Source of the DNA: Pseudomaricurvus alkylphenolicus
GTDB taxonomy: Bacteria > Pseudomonadota > Gammaproteobacteria > Pseudomonadales > Cellvibrionaceae
DNA: 64,000 nt
Direction: 5' to 3'
Assembly: GCF_011683955.1 (NCBI RefSeq)
Contig: NZ_JAAQPI010000005.1
Location: 248,001 to 312,000 of the forward strand
Position numbers and translations under genes: made by a program. The notes beneath the pieces are model-generated. The model made no database searches. It saw nothing but the letters and a program-made list of their open reading frames with translations, and had not been told where the DNA came from. Every line of letters starts with the position of its first letter. Positions within the stretch are counted from its first letter, which is position 1. Shown piece by piece: positions 52,601 through 62,203 of the stretch.

Positions 52601-55600
52601 TCAAAGAGAGTTTATAGCTGCCGCGGTCATCTCCGAAGGCCGCTGCTGCCACAAAATGGGTACCCGATTCCCGTGGTGAAAAAATCAGCTGACTGTTTAG
52701 GTCAACGCCGCTATCGTCGTTGCTGGTGGCTTCGATAAACAATCCAGTTTCTGCATAGATACCGGCAAGGAAAGGGTCCGAGAGGTCTCCCGCTCCGGTT
52801 GGCAATCCCTCAAGGTCAATTTGATATCGATTGCCCTGTTGCAGTTGTACAGAAAACCAGTCCTCGTCTCCCTCGCGTTCGATCGTCCCCCTGACGGAGC
52901 TGTCAATGTTGAGCTGGCCTCGAGTGTCAGCGTCGGAGGCAAAATCGTCTTCAAGAGCAAAGAGGTTGAGCGATAGCTGATAAGAACCTACCGATTCACC
53001 GTAGCCACCCGTGGCGATATAGTGAATGCCGCTGTTGACGGCGGTAAAGAACAGACGGCTGTTGGTATCCGTGCCGCCATCGTCATCTTCACTGTTAGCC
53101 AGCAGACTCGAGGACGCATCGTAGATACCGCGCAAGTAGGTATCGTTGAGTGTTCCACGCCCGCTAGGGGATCCCTCCAGATCGATCTGATAAGTTTGCC
53201 CGGCGGTCAAGGTAACCGCAAACCAGTCTTGGTCCCCGGCTTTTTCGATAAGGCCGCTAACAGATTCAGCGATTGTTAAAGTGCCTTCGGTACTGGCGTC
53301 ATCGGTAAAGTCGTCGTCCCCTCCCAGTGCATTGACGCTGAGGCGATAGCTGCCGGTGTTATCTCCATAACCCGAGGCGGCAACAAAGTAAAGGCCGGTT
53401 GTTGCAACACTAAGTTCGATCTGGCTGTTAAAGCTCTCTCCACCATCGTCATCGCTGGTGCCAACCAAAGCCTCGCCGTTGCTGTCAAATACACCAGTGA
53501 GAAACGGATCGGCGAGCGTGCCTGCCATGGTAGCATTGCCTTCGAGATCGATCTGATAGGAGGTATCGGCATTGAGCACCAGAGCAAACCAATCCTGGTC
53601 GCCGACTTGTTCAATCTCGCCTCCGGCGCTGTCACCGACCAGCAGTTCACCCAGGGTGTTAATATCAGAACCAAAGTCATCGTTAGAGACAGGGTCTGTA
53701 ACGCTGAGTCTGTAACCGCCGGTTTCGCTGCCAAACGCCGCGGCCGCAATGTAATAAGTGGCGGTTGTGTCGGGCTGGAAGCGCAACTGGCTATAGAGTC
53801 CCTCACCGCTGTCGTCGTCGCTGGTGAAGTCGATAAAGTTGCCGGATGTGTCGTAAATGCCGTCCAGATAGGTATCTGAGAGCGCTCCATTGTCGATTTG
53901 GAACCCTTGAAGATCGATCGTGTAGGTCTGCCCGCTCTGCAACTCAATAGCAAACCAGTCTCTGTCACCGGCGGTTTCGATAGTTCCCGTTACCTCCGAA
54001 CCGGGCAGCAATTGTCCAAGAGTGCTGACATCTGCACCAAAGTCGTCTTCGATACTGGCATCGTCGTTGAGGATGGTGGCCTCAGCCCAGGTCAGTAGCA
54101 GGTCACCACTGTAGAGATCTAACCAGAGGTTCTCGTCACCCTCGCTTTGCAGGTCTCCTTTGATGTCCAGAGTGATATTCCGACTGGTTTCTCCGCTGGC
54201 AAATATCAGGCTTCCCGAGGGTAAAACACCACCGATAAAATCATCGCCGTCGACATCAAGGCCGTTGTACACCTCCCAGCGCAATACTGATTCCTGATCC
54301 AGATCTCCGCTGCGCACCACCTGAAAATTCATTGAGGTGCTGCCGGTGTTGCCCTCCAACACCGACGGGTCAAGCGCTTCTATGGTAAATTCGACGTCGG
54401 GTGGGGTAACGTCGTCCAGGCTCAGGTTGTAGGTGCCAACCGTATCTCCGAAAGCGCCAGCCGACAGGAAGTAAACGGCCGTGGTCTCGGGGGTAAAGAA
54501 GACCTGGCTATTGGTATCTATGCCGCCATCGTCGTTATCAGTCCCCGGGACCAAATTTCCAGAGGCGTCGTACAGCCCTCGAAAAAAGGGATCCGTGAGT
54601 GTTCCGGCTGCTGTTGGGGTGCCCTCCAGGTCTATGAGGTAATTGTGGCTGGCTTCCAGTGAGGCAGCGAACCAATCCTCATCACCCGATGACTCTATGG
54701 TGCCCGTTACTGATTCGCCGATAAGCAGTGAACCAAGCGTATTGATATCCTGAGTGTAATCGTCGAGATCGTCGTCGTTGAGAATGGCACCTTCTGACCA
54801 GGTCACCAGTTCGCCATCCACGTAGAGATCAAGATAGAAAAACTCGTCCTGCTCCGGAGTGATATCTCCCTGAACTTCAATAAACAGGGTTGCGTTGGTT
54901 TGATCGGGTGCGAATTCAAATTCTCCGAAGGGCAGTCGACCACCGACAAAATCACTGCCATCGATGCCTTCGCCAGCAAATACCTCCCATTGGAAACTGG
55001 AGGCCAGTTCGGTATCGCCTGTGCGCAGGATTTCGAAACTTAACTGCGCGCCGGTTTCATTCCCCTCCAGCTGGGAGGCATTGAGAGGAGCCAGCGAGTA
55101 TTGCCAGTCTGCCTGAGTGATATCCTCTACGGACAGCTGATAGGTGCCAGTATGAGTACCAAACGCTCCGGCAGCAATGTAGTAGGTGCCCTGAACTTCA
55201 GAGGTGAAGGACAGCTGACTGTTGGTGTCTGTGCCGCCATCATCGTCCGTGCTGCCGGGCAGTAAGTTTCCTACGCTATCGTAGATGCCGCGAATATAGG
55301 TGTCATTGAGCGTACCCATTGCTGTCGGCGCGCCTTCCAGATTAATCAGATAGTCGCGATCCAAGGCCAGTTCAATCGCAAACCAATCGTTGTCTCCGGA
55401 TTGTTCAATGGCGCCGATGACGGGCGTACCCGGGAAAACGACGCCTGCGGTCTGCGCGTCTTCACCATAATCGTCCTCAGCGGCAAGGTCATCATTTAAG
55501 ATTACCCCCCAGTCGTAAGCGATGGTTTCGTCGCCAGCGATCAGAGTCACGTATAGTGTTTCGTCACCCTCTGGTAAGGTGTCCCCTTGAATCTGCAGGG

Positions 55601-56903
55601 TCAGCGTCTGGGAACTTTCTCCCTCCAGAAAATCCACTCTGCCAGAGGGCAGTTCCCCACCGACAAAGTCATCCGCTTGCGGATCGCCAAAAGGATCGAG
55701 CTGCCAGTCGACGCTGGACGGTAAGCTTAAATCACCTTCGCGCACCACCTCAAAACTGAATTCGGTAACACCGTCATCGCCTTCCTCCTTGCGGGCGTCG
55801 AGAGCTGAGACGCTATAGTTCCATTGCGGTTCACGCGCTACCTCTTCAACCGATAATCGGTAGGTACCTGTGCTATCGCCGTAGCCGCCTGCGGCGATAA
55901 AGAATGTGGCGCTCACCGTGGGTGAATAAAACAGACGGCTGTTGAGGCCTTCGCCGCCATCGTCGTTGGCGCTGTCTTCCAGCCAAACGCCGTCTGCGCT
56001 ATATATCCCGCGGATGTAGGTGTCTGGCAATGTGCCCTGTTCTGTTGCCGAGCCTTCCAAGTCAATTTGATAGTCAGTGCCGGCTACCAGTTCAACAGCA
56101 AACCAATCCTGGTCATACGCAATTTCGATCTCGCCGGTGACACTACTGGCGGGGACTATTTGTCCGCTGGTATTGATGTCCTGGGAATAATCATCCGGGC
56201 TGTCGTCGTTGAGAACGGTAACTTCGTCATAAGCGATAAAGGCACCATCGCTGTATAGGTCGAGAAAGAAAGATTCGTCGGATTCGGGGTCGTCGTCGCC
56301 CTGGATATCAACAAAGACAGTCGCGGTGATCTGTCCCGCCTCAAACTCCACCTGCCCGAAAGGAAAGAAACCTCCGGCAAAGTCGAGAGTGTCCATGTTT
56401 TCCGTAAAGACTTCCCACTGAATAGTGGAAGGGAGATGGACATCACCGCTGCGATGAATATCGAATAGTATGGTCGTCGAGCCGGTGTTGCCTTCCTGAA
56501 CACTGGGCAAAAGTGCCTCGACAGCATATCCCCAGCCCACTTGATCCAAGGTTAACTGATAACTGCCGATGTTGGCCCCAAAGGCTCCGGCGGATAAATA
56601 ATAGATTCCGCTGAGGTTGGGACTGAACAGGAGTCGGCTGTTTAGCCCATCGCCCGAATCATCGTCACTAGTGCCTTCGAGAAAGACGCCGTCAGCGTCG
56701 TAAATGCCATCAAACAGAGGATCCGTCAGTGTGCCCTGGCCGGTGGGGGCTCCCTGTAAATCGATGGCGTAAGTGCTGCCCGCCACCAGCTCGGCGGCAA
56801 ACCAGTCGAGATCTCCAATCTCCTCTATTTCACCTAAAACGCTACTTTCGACCTCAATAAGGCCTGGTTCCGTGCTTGGCGAGTTGCCAAAGTCATCGGC
56901 CAT
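49680..56903 (-). CDS. Giant secreted mosaic protein: PPC repeats, Calx-beta-like modules, metzincin, RTX, DUF4214
   Basis: A 2407-residue acidic protein. Ten PPC-like repeats (about 120 residues each; consensus G-x-IE-x-x-GD-x-DWFAVEL, then DDDxG-x-NS) start near residues 1, 237, 475, 716, 955, 1075, 1198, 1318, 1442 and 1568. The first four each carry a following Calx-beta-like module of about 115 residues ending VLNDD or ILNDD. A peptidase-like domain follows (1689-1930): [10 protein letters not shown] (H1795) with [16 protein letters not shown] supplying a third histidine and Met-turn, as in leishmanolysin (M8). RTX nonapeptides lie at 2089-2148 and DUF4214 at about 2222-2330. No N-terminal signal peptide; type I secretion is likely but no T1SS gene is here. 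First gene of the three-gene operon. Confidence 0.9.
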   Translation of the reverse strand: MADDFGNSPSTEPGLIEVESSVLGEIEEIGDLDWFAAELVAGSTYAIDLQGAPTGQGTLTDPLFDGIYDADGVFLEGTSDDDSGDGLNSRLLFSPNLSGIYYLSAGAFGANIGSYQLTLDQVGWGYAVEALLPSVQEGNTGSTTILFDIHRSGDVHLPSTIQWEVFTENMDTLDFAGGFFPFGQVEFEAGQITATVFVDIQGDDDPESDESFFLDLYSDGAFIAYDEVTVLNDDSPDDYSQDINTSGQIVPASSVTGEIEIAYDQDWFAVELVAGTDYQIDLEGSATEQGTLPDTYIRGIYSADGVWLEDSANDDGGEGLNSRLFYSPTVSATFFIAAGGYGDSTGTYRLSVEEVAREPQWNYSVSALDARKEEGDDGVTEFSFEVVREGDLSLPSSVDWQLDPFGDPQADDFVGGELPSGRVDFLEGESSQTLTLQIQGDTLPEGDETLYVTLIAGDETIAYDWGVILNDDLAAEDDYGEDAQTAGVVFPGTPVIGAIEQSGDNDWFAIELALDRDYLINLEGAPTAMGTLNDTYIRGIYDSVGNLLPGSTDDDGGTDTNSQLSFTSEVQGTYYIAAGAFGTHTGTYQLSVEDITQADWQYSLAPLNASQLEGNETGAQLSFEILRTGDTELASSFQWEVFAGEGIDGSDFVGGRLPFGEFEFAPDQTNATLFIEVQGDITPEQDEFFYLDLYVDGELVTWSEGAILNDDDLDDYTQDINTLGSLLIGESVTGTIESSGDEDWFAASLEASHNYLIDLEGTPTAAGTLTDPFFRGLYDASGNLVPGTDNDDGGIDTNSQVFFTPETTAVYFLSAGAFGDTVGTYNLSLDDVTPPDVEFTIEALDPSVLEGNTGSTSMNFQVVRSGDLDQESVLRWEVYNGLDVDGDDFIGGVLPSGSLIFASGETSRNITLDIKGDLQSEGDENLWLDLYSGDLLLTWAEATILNDDASIEDDFGADVSTLGQLLPGSEVTGTIETAGDRDWFAIELQSGQTYTIDLQGFQIDNGALSDTYLDGIYDTSGNFIDFTSDDDSGEGLYSQLRFQPDTTATYYIAAAAFGSETGGYRLSVTDPVSNDDFGSDINTLGELLVGDSAGGEIEQVGDQDWFALVLNADTSYQIDLEGNATMAGTLADPFLTGVFDSNGEALVGTSDDDGGESFNSQIELSVATTGLYFVAASGYGDNTGSYRLSVNALGGDDDFTDDASTEGTLTIAESVSGLIEKAGDQDWFAVTLTAGQTYQIDLEGSPSGRGTLNDTYLRGIYDASSSLLANSEDDDGGTDTNSRLFFTAVNSGIHYIATGGYGESVGSYQLSLNLFALEDDFASDADTRGQLNIDSSVRGTIEREGDEDWFSVQLQQGNRYQIDLEGLPTGAGDLSDPFLAGIYAETGLFIEATSNDDSGVDLNSQLIFSPRESGTHFVAAAAFGDDRGSYKLSLTDLGAIASDDFGDSIDNTGAVVIGEATNGELESAGDIDWFAVELESGRHYQISLEGAATDKGDLDDPFLSGLYDATGALIDGTSDDDSGFGRNSYLDFSPGETGVFYIAASGYAGATGGYEVSVLDATEPVIEDDFGNEAATAGSVTVNGSSSGVIEGFGDRDWFAVELQAGITYRFNLNGTNSDGGTLTDPFLSGIYQTTLLDATSDDDSGVGFDSQLLFTPDASGTYYIEASGKENSLGTYTLSVSEVQSSNPGDFDIVVNFSGDASYLPLFEAAAQRWEEIIVGNLPGVQTESWGFVDDLLIDASVTSIDGPGGILAQAGADWIRTSSFLPIHGIMSFDSADVFAMEAKGILQDVIIHEMGHVLGFSGWFFDQLGLAQGFNFTGTNAATAYGQLINNTTATSVPLETQGGPGTARSHWTESLFDTELMTGFAENSPPMPLSIVTVGAMQDLGYEVNYNSADDFTFISPELVIQDNGGLQTEEPGPGSVLSSVLEDTQSESGFHYFNQKPLYLLPLSENADDGSATVALSEGDNVGGPLDLSSVAATPQAVPSKLSGSVLSADENAISFLDDDTGLRIQLEGVFAKDEPETSEDIKGNVNSVTFVEGYSPVSQMAYAESREVDEVLDNWQGDFLEGDNAIQITSTNVIADVVDAGAGNDFLSLGFGDDSLIGGEGDDQLFGESGNDEIYGEEGDDQLSGGLGNDIIDGGEGNDILLADYLPSQYVYADGILDGDEDRDTITSIESVGFGYGMGNDVFQVEVALEDLQDPDGAGALKSNAATQLDALSDLYIAYFGRAPQATGLTYWFGQIYSGALTFYEAAQSFSVQEEYQNTYPQGTSNLEFIESIYQNMFNRSPAEGGLIYWQEQLDAGMPRDVFILAVINGAYAPTGGESDRAILINKHEVSVYYAERTMLYPDEGFDQNVNTLISAVTSDSATADTAKEIIDYVFTNDITLTGVVEDQALWDSFWEA

Positions 56904-57031
56904 TTTACGTCCCCTGTATGAGGGCTGATTATGGCCCTTTTCCTATCCAGACTAGTTGAGTATGGCTGTTTCAAATAGACCAAAGTGGTATCTGAACGCC
57001 ATAGTGATATGAACTATTGTCATAAACCGAC

Positions 57032-57045
57032 TGTCACTTCTGACA
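57032..57045. promoter_or_regulatory. TGTCA-N4-TGACA dyad before the SDR gene
   Basis: TGTCACTTCTGACA, a 5-bp perfect inverted repeat in the 241-bp gap between the giant gene and the SDR at 57145. The half-sites match those of the TGACA-N3-TGTCA elements but in the opposite order, so a different regulator or a chance match is likely. Confidence 0.35.
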
Positions 57046-57144
57046 TATTAATTGACACTGGTTCCGGTTTTCTCTTTTGAGAGTTGCAGAATGGAACTCA
57101 CTGTGTGACATTAACACCAATACTCACAGAGAGAGTTCAAAAGC

Positions 57145-57879
57145 ATGAATCAGAACAACAGCGGTTCCGTATTGGTCGTCGGTGCCGGCGATGCCATTGG
57201 CAGTGCGATAGTGCGCAGATTTGCCCGCGAAGGCTATAGTGTTATTGGGGTTCGCCGCAAGGGTGAACAACTACAGCCTTTAGTTGACGAATTAAATGCC
57301 AAGGGACTGAAGACTTACGGCTGGACTTGTGATGCCCGTAAAGAGGAAGAGGTGGTCGAGTTGATGGAACGCATCGAATCGGAGATCGCACCACTGGATA
57401 CGGTGATCTTTAACGTTGGTGCTAACGTACCTCTTAAAGTGCTGGAGACCACCAGCCGTAAGTTTCAGAAGATTTGGGAAATGGCCTGCTACGCAGGTTT
57501 TTTGACCGGGCGTGAAGCCGCCCGACATATGTTGCCGAGAGGGAAGGGAACGATTCTGTTTACCGGAGCAACGGCCAGTGTTCGTGGTGCAGCGGGCTTT
57601 GGTGCATTCGCCATGGCCAAGCACGGGCTGAGAGCATGGGTTCAGAGCATGGCTCGGGAATTGGGACCTCAGAATATTCATGTCGGGCATTTGATTATCG
57701 ATGCCGCGGTGGATACCCCTTGGATTCAGGAAAACGTTTTGAAAGGAGTCTCGGATCGTAAATCTGACGATATAGTTAATCCCGATTCCATTGCGGAAGT
57801 TTTCTGGCAAATGAAGGAGCAAAAGCGCGATGCCTGGACGTTTGAGCAGGATTTAAGACCCTGGGTGGAGCGCTGGTGA
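57145..57879 (+). CDS. SDR-family protein with altered catalytic tyrosine
   Basis: A 244-residue SDR-fold protein. The nucleotide-binding turn reads VVGAGDAIGSAIVRRF (about 10-25) instead of TGxxxGIG. The catalytic block reads GATASVRGAAGFGAFAMAKHGL: serine kept in the A-S position, lysine present, but phenylalanine where the catalytic tyrosine (YxxxK) should be. Such F-type SDRs are a known side group of unclear activity; they may act on different chemistry or bind without catalysis. It is followed 21 bp later by the HCCA-isomerase-like gene and is probably co-transcribed with it. Confidence 0.85.
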   Translation: MNQNNSGSVLVVGAGDAIGSAIVRRFAREGYSVIGVRRKGEQLQPLVDELNAKGLKTYGWTCDARKEEEVVELMERIESEIAPLDTVIFNVGANVPLKVLETTSRKFQKIWEMACYAGFLTGREAARHMLPRGKGTILFTGATASVRGAAGFGAFAMAKHGLRAWVQSMARELGPQNIHVGHLIIDAAVDTPWIQENVLKGVSDRKSDDIVNPDSIAEVFWQMKEQKRDAWTFEQDLRPWVERW

Positions 57880-57900
57880 TAGATATCAAGGAGTAGAAAG

Positions 57901-58521
57901 ATGACTAAACGGGTTGAATTGTATTTTGATTTTGGCAGTCCCACGACTTATCTGGCGTATCATCGTTTGCTATGGATTGAGCAGAATTATGATATTAAGC
58001 TGCACCCCATTCCGGTATTGCTTGGGGGGATTTTCAAAGCCACCGGGAATCATTCGCCGGTGACGATACCTCTTAAGGCCGCCTGGATGAATGGGGATTT
58101 ACAGCGCTACGCGAATCTCTATGGCGTGCCGATGGAGTTCAATCCCCACTTTCCGATTAACACATTGTATTTGATGCGCGGTGCCATTGCGGCTCAACAC
58201 TTGGGGGTTTTTGACAATTATCTGAATACTGTTTTCCATGCAATGTGGGCTGAGCCTGTTGATATGGGGGATCTAAAAGTGGTGGAGGAAGTGTTAACAC
58301 GGGCAGGTATTAATGCCGGTGAGATACTTGAAATGATGCAAACCACCGAGGTTAAGGAGCAGCTTAAGGCTAATACGGAGCTGGCCGTAGCAAGGGGGGT
58401 GTTTGGTTGCCCGGCGACCTATTATGAGGAAGAGTTGTATTTTGGTCAGGATCGCTTGTTTTTTGTCGAACAGCAACTGGAGACGGATGGCTTGAAACGA
58501 CCTGCACAGCTCAGAGCTTAA
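57901..58521 (+). CDS. 2-hydroxychromene-2-carboxylate isomerase-like protein
   Basis: A 206-residue DsbA-fold protein of the HCCA isomerase/kappa-GST family. The N-terminal LYFDFGSPTTYLAYHRL (about 7-23) has the serine that contacts glutathione in NahD-type enzymes. The C-terminal VFGCPATYYEEELYFGQDRL (about 165-184) is the family signature, followed by FFVEQQL. HCCA isomerase acts in naphthalene-type pathways, isomerising a ring-fission product; the family also has many members of other function. It shares an operon with the preceding SDR. The stop overlaps by 4 bp the stop of the convergent small gene. Confidence 0.9.
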   Translation: MTKRVELYFDFGSPTTYLAYHRLLWIEQNYDIKLHPIPVLLGGIFKATGNHSPVTIPLKAAWMNGDLQRYANLYGVPMEFNPHFPINTLYLMRGAIAAQHLGVFDNYLNTVFHAMWAEPVDMGDLKVVEEVLTRAGINAGEILEMMQTTEVKEQLKANTELAVARGVFGCPATYYEEELYFGQDRLFFVEQQLETDGLKRPAQLRA

Positions 58522-58862
58522 CCGCCCATTGTTATGGGGAAGTTTGATATTGAACGGGTGGCATCTTCGACGGTAGTGAAACTGTATTCCCCTTCGGCGT
58601 TGACTCCTTCGCTGCTACCGTCTGGGTAACTGACCGTCCAGGAACCATCGGGACGATATTTTTCAGTAGTGCCATCCAGGGCAATGACGGAAGTTGAGCC
58701 GTCAGGGTGGGTACGGAAAACAGTGCCGTCAGCGTCGGTGGTTTCTGTACTGCCGTCCTGGCGTCGAATCACCTGTTTTTGTGATCGCTGTTGATGAAAT
58801 GTCTCCAGCTCGGCCAGTTCCGTAGAGATCTTTTTGGATGTTGCAATATTATAAATGATCAT
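58518..58862 (-). CDS. Small protein with DG-repeat strands, function unknown
   Basis: A 114-residue protein. After an N-terminal helix (about 1-30) come about six short strand-turn units of 9-11 residues, each with a DG turn: RQDGSTETTDADGT, HPDGSTSVIALDGTTEKY, RPDGSWTVSYPDGSSEGV. This resembles the G-box beta-strand repeats of TCP10/CPAP C-terminal domains, which are single-layer antiparallel sheets. No signal peptide and no membrane span. It converges on the HCCA-isomerase-like gene with a 4-bp overlap of stops. Codon use looks like its neighbours, so it is likely a real gene. Confidence 0.65.
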   Translation of the reverse strand: MIIYNIATSKKISTELAELETFHQQRSQKQVIRRQDGSTETTDADGTVFRTHPDGSTSVIALDGTTEKYRPDGSWTVSYPDGSSEGVNAEGEYSFTTVEDATRSISNFPITMGG

Positions 58863-59131
58863 GTTGCGCCGCCCAGTGTTGATTGGATAGTCGGAAATCT
58901 AGGTTATAACCGCGAGGTATATGCCTCTTTATAAATATTCGAAAGATGAATAGTACGCCATTAATAGTAGCGATCTGCTTTTTTGAGGCAATGCCAGAAG
59001 AGGAAAATTGAGACAAGGTTCATGTTGCAACCGCAGGAAAACCGGAGTTGCGGACGGGCGGTAGCGGTTCAGGGATAAAGGGCGTATGGGGACTGGTGAA
59101 TCTGTAGGTTCACGGTTGTTAACCTCTGGCT

Positions 59132-59992
59132 TTACCGCAAAAATCCGGCAATGGCATTTTGTTCCAATGCAGTCTGATAGAGTGAGACGTGCCCACCAGG
59201 CCGATTGATGACCCGGCAGCGTGCACCTGTGGTTTGCATGCGCTTGACGTCATTGTCGGTCATCATCTTTGTTTTTTCCCCGCGGATCAGAAGTGTACTG
59301 GCGGTAATCTGCTCATAGCAATCCCACAGTTCGTAGTCACGGGGATCATAGATCAGCATATTCCACAGCTCGGGGGTGTGGTGGTAGGTGTAGGTGTCCT
59401 TCTCAGTACGACGGGACCAGATGCGAGCTAACCAACGCCATTCGGCATCCTTCAGCTGCAGGTGATCCCTGGACAAGCCGGCACGCAACAATTTCTCGAA
59501 ACCCTCCAGGGAGTCTGCCTCGGGCAGTGTCTGCAGATTCCTGGCGAGCGCAAGACGAAATTTTTCCGGGAGCTGCGGAGCGGAGTCATTAATCACCAAA
59601 TGCGTAATGTCGATTCCGGTGATATGGGCGCAGGCGTAAATTCCCAATGAGCCACCTCGTGAGGCACCGATCCATCGGACTCTTTCCACGCCAAGTTGTT
59701 CCAGCAGGGATTGAGCAACTTCACACTGGGATGCCATCACCATGTCCCGGGTTGGGTCCTGAGGCCACTCCGATTTGCCGCAACCGATTGAGTCGGGGCA
59801 GAGGACGTGGTACTCGGTTGCCAAATGCCTTGCCAGCAGTTCACCTTCAGCGGCGTTGCCGGCGACACCGTGCCATATAAGCACAGTGTCGTGGTTCGGG
59901 TCGCCCCATTCGAGAAAGTGTATGCGGTGCCCCGCACAGTGCAGCTCACGCGAGCGCGGCACCAGGGTGAGTCGGCTTTCCAGTGTGGTCAC
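59132..59992 (-). CDS. Alpha/beta hydrolase (MhpC-like)
   Basis: A 286-residue cytoplasmic alpha/beta hydrolase. The oxyanion-hole turn HGVAGNAAEG (about 42-51), nucleophile elbow GASRGGS with serine (about 110-116), and catalytic His in RPGGHVSLYQ near the C-terminus are all present; the acid is in the segment LLIRGEKTKMM. Size and layout fit carboxylesterases and meta-cleavage (C-C) hydrolases. The start is a GTG at 59992 with AAGGA before it. It is the third gene of the reverse-strand unit with the FAD monooxygenase and DUF2783 protein, so ring-cleavage product hydrolysis is plausible. Confidence 0.87.
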   Translation of the reverse strand: MTTLESRLTLVPRSRELHCAGHRIHFLEWGDPNHDTVLIWHGVAGNAAEGELLARHLATEYHVLCPDSIGCGKSEWPQDPTRDMVMASQCEVAQSLLEQLGVERVRWIGASRGGSLGIYACAHITGIDITHLVINDSAPQLPEKFRLALARNLQTLPEADSLEGFEKLLRAGLSRDHLQLKDAEWRWLARIWSRRTEKDTYTYHHTPELWNMLIYDPRDYELWDCYEQITASTLLIRGEKTKMMTDNDVKRMQTTGARCRVINRPGGHVSLYQTALEQNAIAGFLR

Positions 59993-60018
59993 ACTCGTTA
60001 ATCCTTATAGCTCAGCGC

Positions 60019-60222
60019 CTAATTCTGTACGGGGTCCAGATCTTTGGCGATGGCCATGGCTTCGCTCAAAATACGATTATCGCCAATGTGATTGGCGAGT
60101 AACAGAATCAGTCTGGCGTTGACCCGCTCACTGTCGGCAGTTTGCAGGTCCCGGTGCAGGTCGGTGAGCTCCGCGTAGAAGGCATCGGCGTCGTTAAGAT
60201 TGGCTTCGGTATTCAGGTGCAT
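60019..60222 (-). CDS. DUF2783 family small protein
   Basis: A 67-residue protein. The whole sequence matches the DUF2783 family: NLNDADAFYAELTDLHRDLQ (about 8-27) then VNARLILLLANHIGDNRIL (about 34-52). The family is known to accompany FAD-dependent aromatic monooxygenases, as here, where its gene begins 10 bp after the monooxygenase stop. A helical accessory or stability role is likely but unproven. I chose the ATG at 60222; the longer frame to 60447 runs antisense inside the monooxygenase with no similarity. Confidence 0.85.
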   Translation of the reverse strand: MHLNTEANLNDADAFYAELTDLHRDLQTADSERVNARLILLLANHIGDNRILSEAMAIAKDLDPVQN

Positions 60223-60232
60223 GTCGTAATCC

Positions 60233-61909
60233 TCAGAGATCGTAGCCCAGGGCTCGGCGGTGAGCGGCGTGAATGTCGGCAGCGGTAGGTTGTTGCCAGC
60301 GGCCACAAACCACTTGGTCCGGTCTGAACAGGTAGGCACTACCGGGTCGCAAAGCCAGACGTTGGGCGACCAATCCCTGCGGATCGGAGATAGCTTGAAC
60401 AGCAGCTTGCGACAGCTGTCTGGCCAGCGTTTGGGCTTTGTTGGCATCTTTGCTGAGAAGTATCCAGGCCAGATCTGGGTTCTCGGTGACGAGGTTGGGT
60501 ACTACTTCGCCGTTCGCGTCAATGTCCACCATGGCGACAAAGCGGTTGCCCAATTGGTTCATCAGCCAGGCGTCTTCGCCATTGATTTTGATTGGCGCGT
60601 CTTTGCACACGGCACCGGGCACTACACCGCCGTTAAAGTCCTCACTGTCTGCTGTGTTAAGGGGTGATCCTTCGTAAGTGCAGGGCAGCGACAGTCGACC
60701 GCTGTTGACCAGGCTGCGGGCAAAGGGCTGATCTTTTGCCAGACGCAGGGTTTCGTCTCTAAAGACCCGGCTGATGTGATTTTTGGGGGTGATAAAGTCA
60801 GTGGCGCGGGTGGAGTTCAGAATGTTCTCGGCTGCTCCGTGCTGGCGCTCGGTATTGTAGGTTTCCAACAGTGCCAGTGGTGCCTCTCCCTTGAGGATGG
60901 CGCTGACTTTCCAGGCCAGGTTCTCTACAGACTGCACACCACCGTTTGCTCCGCGTGCACCGAAGGGCGATACCTGATGGGCCGCGTCGCCCATAAAGAT
61001 CACCCGATCTTTGATGTAGTCATCCATCTTGCGGCACTGGAAGGTGTATACGCTGGCCCACTCCAGTTCAAACTCCACATCTTCACCCAACATGGCTTGC
61101 AGGCGGGGGCGGATATTTTCTTCTTTCTTTTCCTCTTCCGGATCGGCGTCCCAGCCCAGCTGCAGGTCGATACGCCATACATCGTCTGCCTGACGGTGAA
61201 GCAGGGCAGATTGGTTGCGGTGGAAGGGGGGATCAAACCAGAACCAGCGCTCGGTGGGGAAGTCAGCCTTCATCACCACATCGGCAATCAGGAAGCGGTC
61301 CTGGAACACCTGGCCCTTGCTCTCAAGGCCCAGTTGGGTACGTATCTTACTATTGGCACCGTCCGCCACCAGCAGAAAATCACAGCTTAGTTGGTAGGTA
61401 CCATCTTTGGTCTCAACTGTGATATGGGTGCCTTCCGGGTTGGTTTCCAATTCGGTGACCTTGTGCAGCCAGCGCAAGTCAATGCTGTTCTCTTCGGCGA
61501 TACGATCGACCAGATATTCTTCAAAGTAGTATTGCTGGAGGTTGATAAAGGCCGGCAGCTTGTGTTGGTCTTCGGGCAGCAGGTTGAATTCGTATACCTG
61601 TTCGTCCTGGAAGAACACTTTGCCCAGCTGCCAGGTCACACCTTTGTCCACCATGCGCTCGGCGGCGCCGTAGCGGTCCATAATTTCGAGTGTGCGCTTG
61701 GCAAAGCATATGGCTCTGGAGCCTACGCTGACGGTGTTGTTATCGTCGAGAACAACGGTGGGGATGCCCTGAAGGGCAAAATCCAGGGCGGCAGCCAGTC
61801 CACAGGGACCTCCACCCACAATGATGACCGGATGATGCGTCCGGCCTGACGAGTCCTGATCCGGGCTGCGAACATAGTCGTAGACCGGGTTCTTATAGGT
61901 TTTTTGCAT
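60233..61909 (-). CDS. FAD-dependent monooxygenase, MhpA/PheA-like
   Basis: A 558-residue class A flavoprotein monooxygenase. The FAD/NAD motif is VIIVGGGPCGLAAALDFALQ (about 28-47). The DG-type segment LLVADGANSKIRTQLG (about 180-195) and the GD motif VIFMGDAAHQVSPFGARGAN (about 300-319) complete the family pattern. A C-terminal thioredoxin-like domain (about 430-558) is as in phenol and 3-hydroxyphenylpropionate hydroxylases. It would insert one oxygen atom into a phenolic ring using NAD(P)H. It heads a reverse-strand unit (monooxygenase, DUF2783, hydrolase) divergent from the MBL-fold gene, with a MarR-type site in between. Confidence 0.92.
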   Translation of the reverse strand: MQKTYKNPVYDYVRSPDQDSSGRTHHPVIIVGGGPCGLAAALDFALQGIPTVVLDDNNTVSVGSRAICFAKRTLEIMDRYGAAERMVDKGVTWQLGKVFFQDEQVYEFNLLPEDQHKLPAFINLQQYYFEEYLVDRIAEENSIDLRWLHKVTELETNPEGTHITVETKDGTYQLSCDFLLVADGANSKIRTQLGLESKGQVFQDRFLIADVVMKADFPTERWFWFDPPFHRNQSALLHRQADDVWRIDLQLGWDADPEEEKKEENIRPRLQAMLGEDVEFELEWASVYTFQCRKMDDYIKDRVIFMGDAAHQVSPFGARGANGGVQSVENLAWKVSAILKGEAPLALLETYNTERQHGAAENILNSTRATDFITPKNHISRVFRDETLRLAKDQPFARSLVNSGRLSLPCTYEGSPLNTADSEDFNGGVVPGAVCKDAPIKINGEDAWLMNQLGNRFVAMVDIDANGEVVPNLVTENPDLAWILLSKDANKAQTLARQLSQAAVQAISDPQGLVAQRLALRPGSAYLFRPDQVVCGRWQQPTAADIHAAHRRALGYDL

Positions 61910-62000
61910 ATCGGCTATCCAGATTTATGTAGGTTTGGTTCTGAGAGGCTTTTCAATAGTTATCCCAATAGCTATTTAGTCTCTTCTGAACTCTTATTTT

Positions 62001-62014
62001 GTTTCTTATGAAAC
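62001..62014. promoter_or_regulatory. GTTTC-TTAT-GAAAC dyad
   Basis: A perfect 5-bp inverted repeat, 92 bp upstream of the FAD monooxygenase start, on that side of the divergent promoter region. Candidate binding site for an unidentified regulator. Confidence 0.35.
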
Positions 62015-62096
62015 TATATATCAGGTGAGGCGTGTTTGTTAAGTGGTTTTTTATAGCGATATTTGCGGGAAAACGTTGTGTGATATGGATAAATAA

Positions 62097-62113
62097 GTTA
62101 CATTGGCAACTAA
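62097..62113. promoter_or_regulatory. MarR operator candidate, copy 1
   Basis: GTTACATTGGCAACTAA matches the copy at 63330-63346 at 15 of 17 positions and contains the near-palindrome GTTAC-N4-GCAAC. It is in the 294-bp divergent region, 91 bp before the MBL-fold start and 188 bp from the monooxygenase start. Confidence 0.65.
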
Positions 62114-62203
62114 TCTGGATGTGGAAAGCCCCCGATCCGATAGCCAAACGTTTCAAAAACAACTTTTAACGACAATTCGATTAAATAGATTCAGGAGCTT
62201 GTA

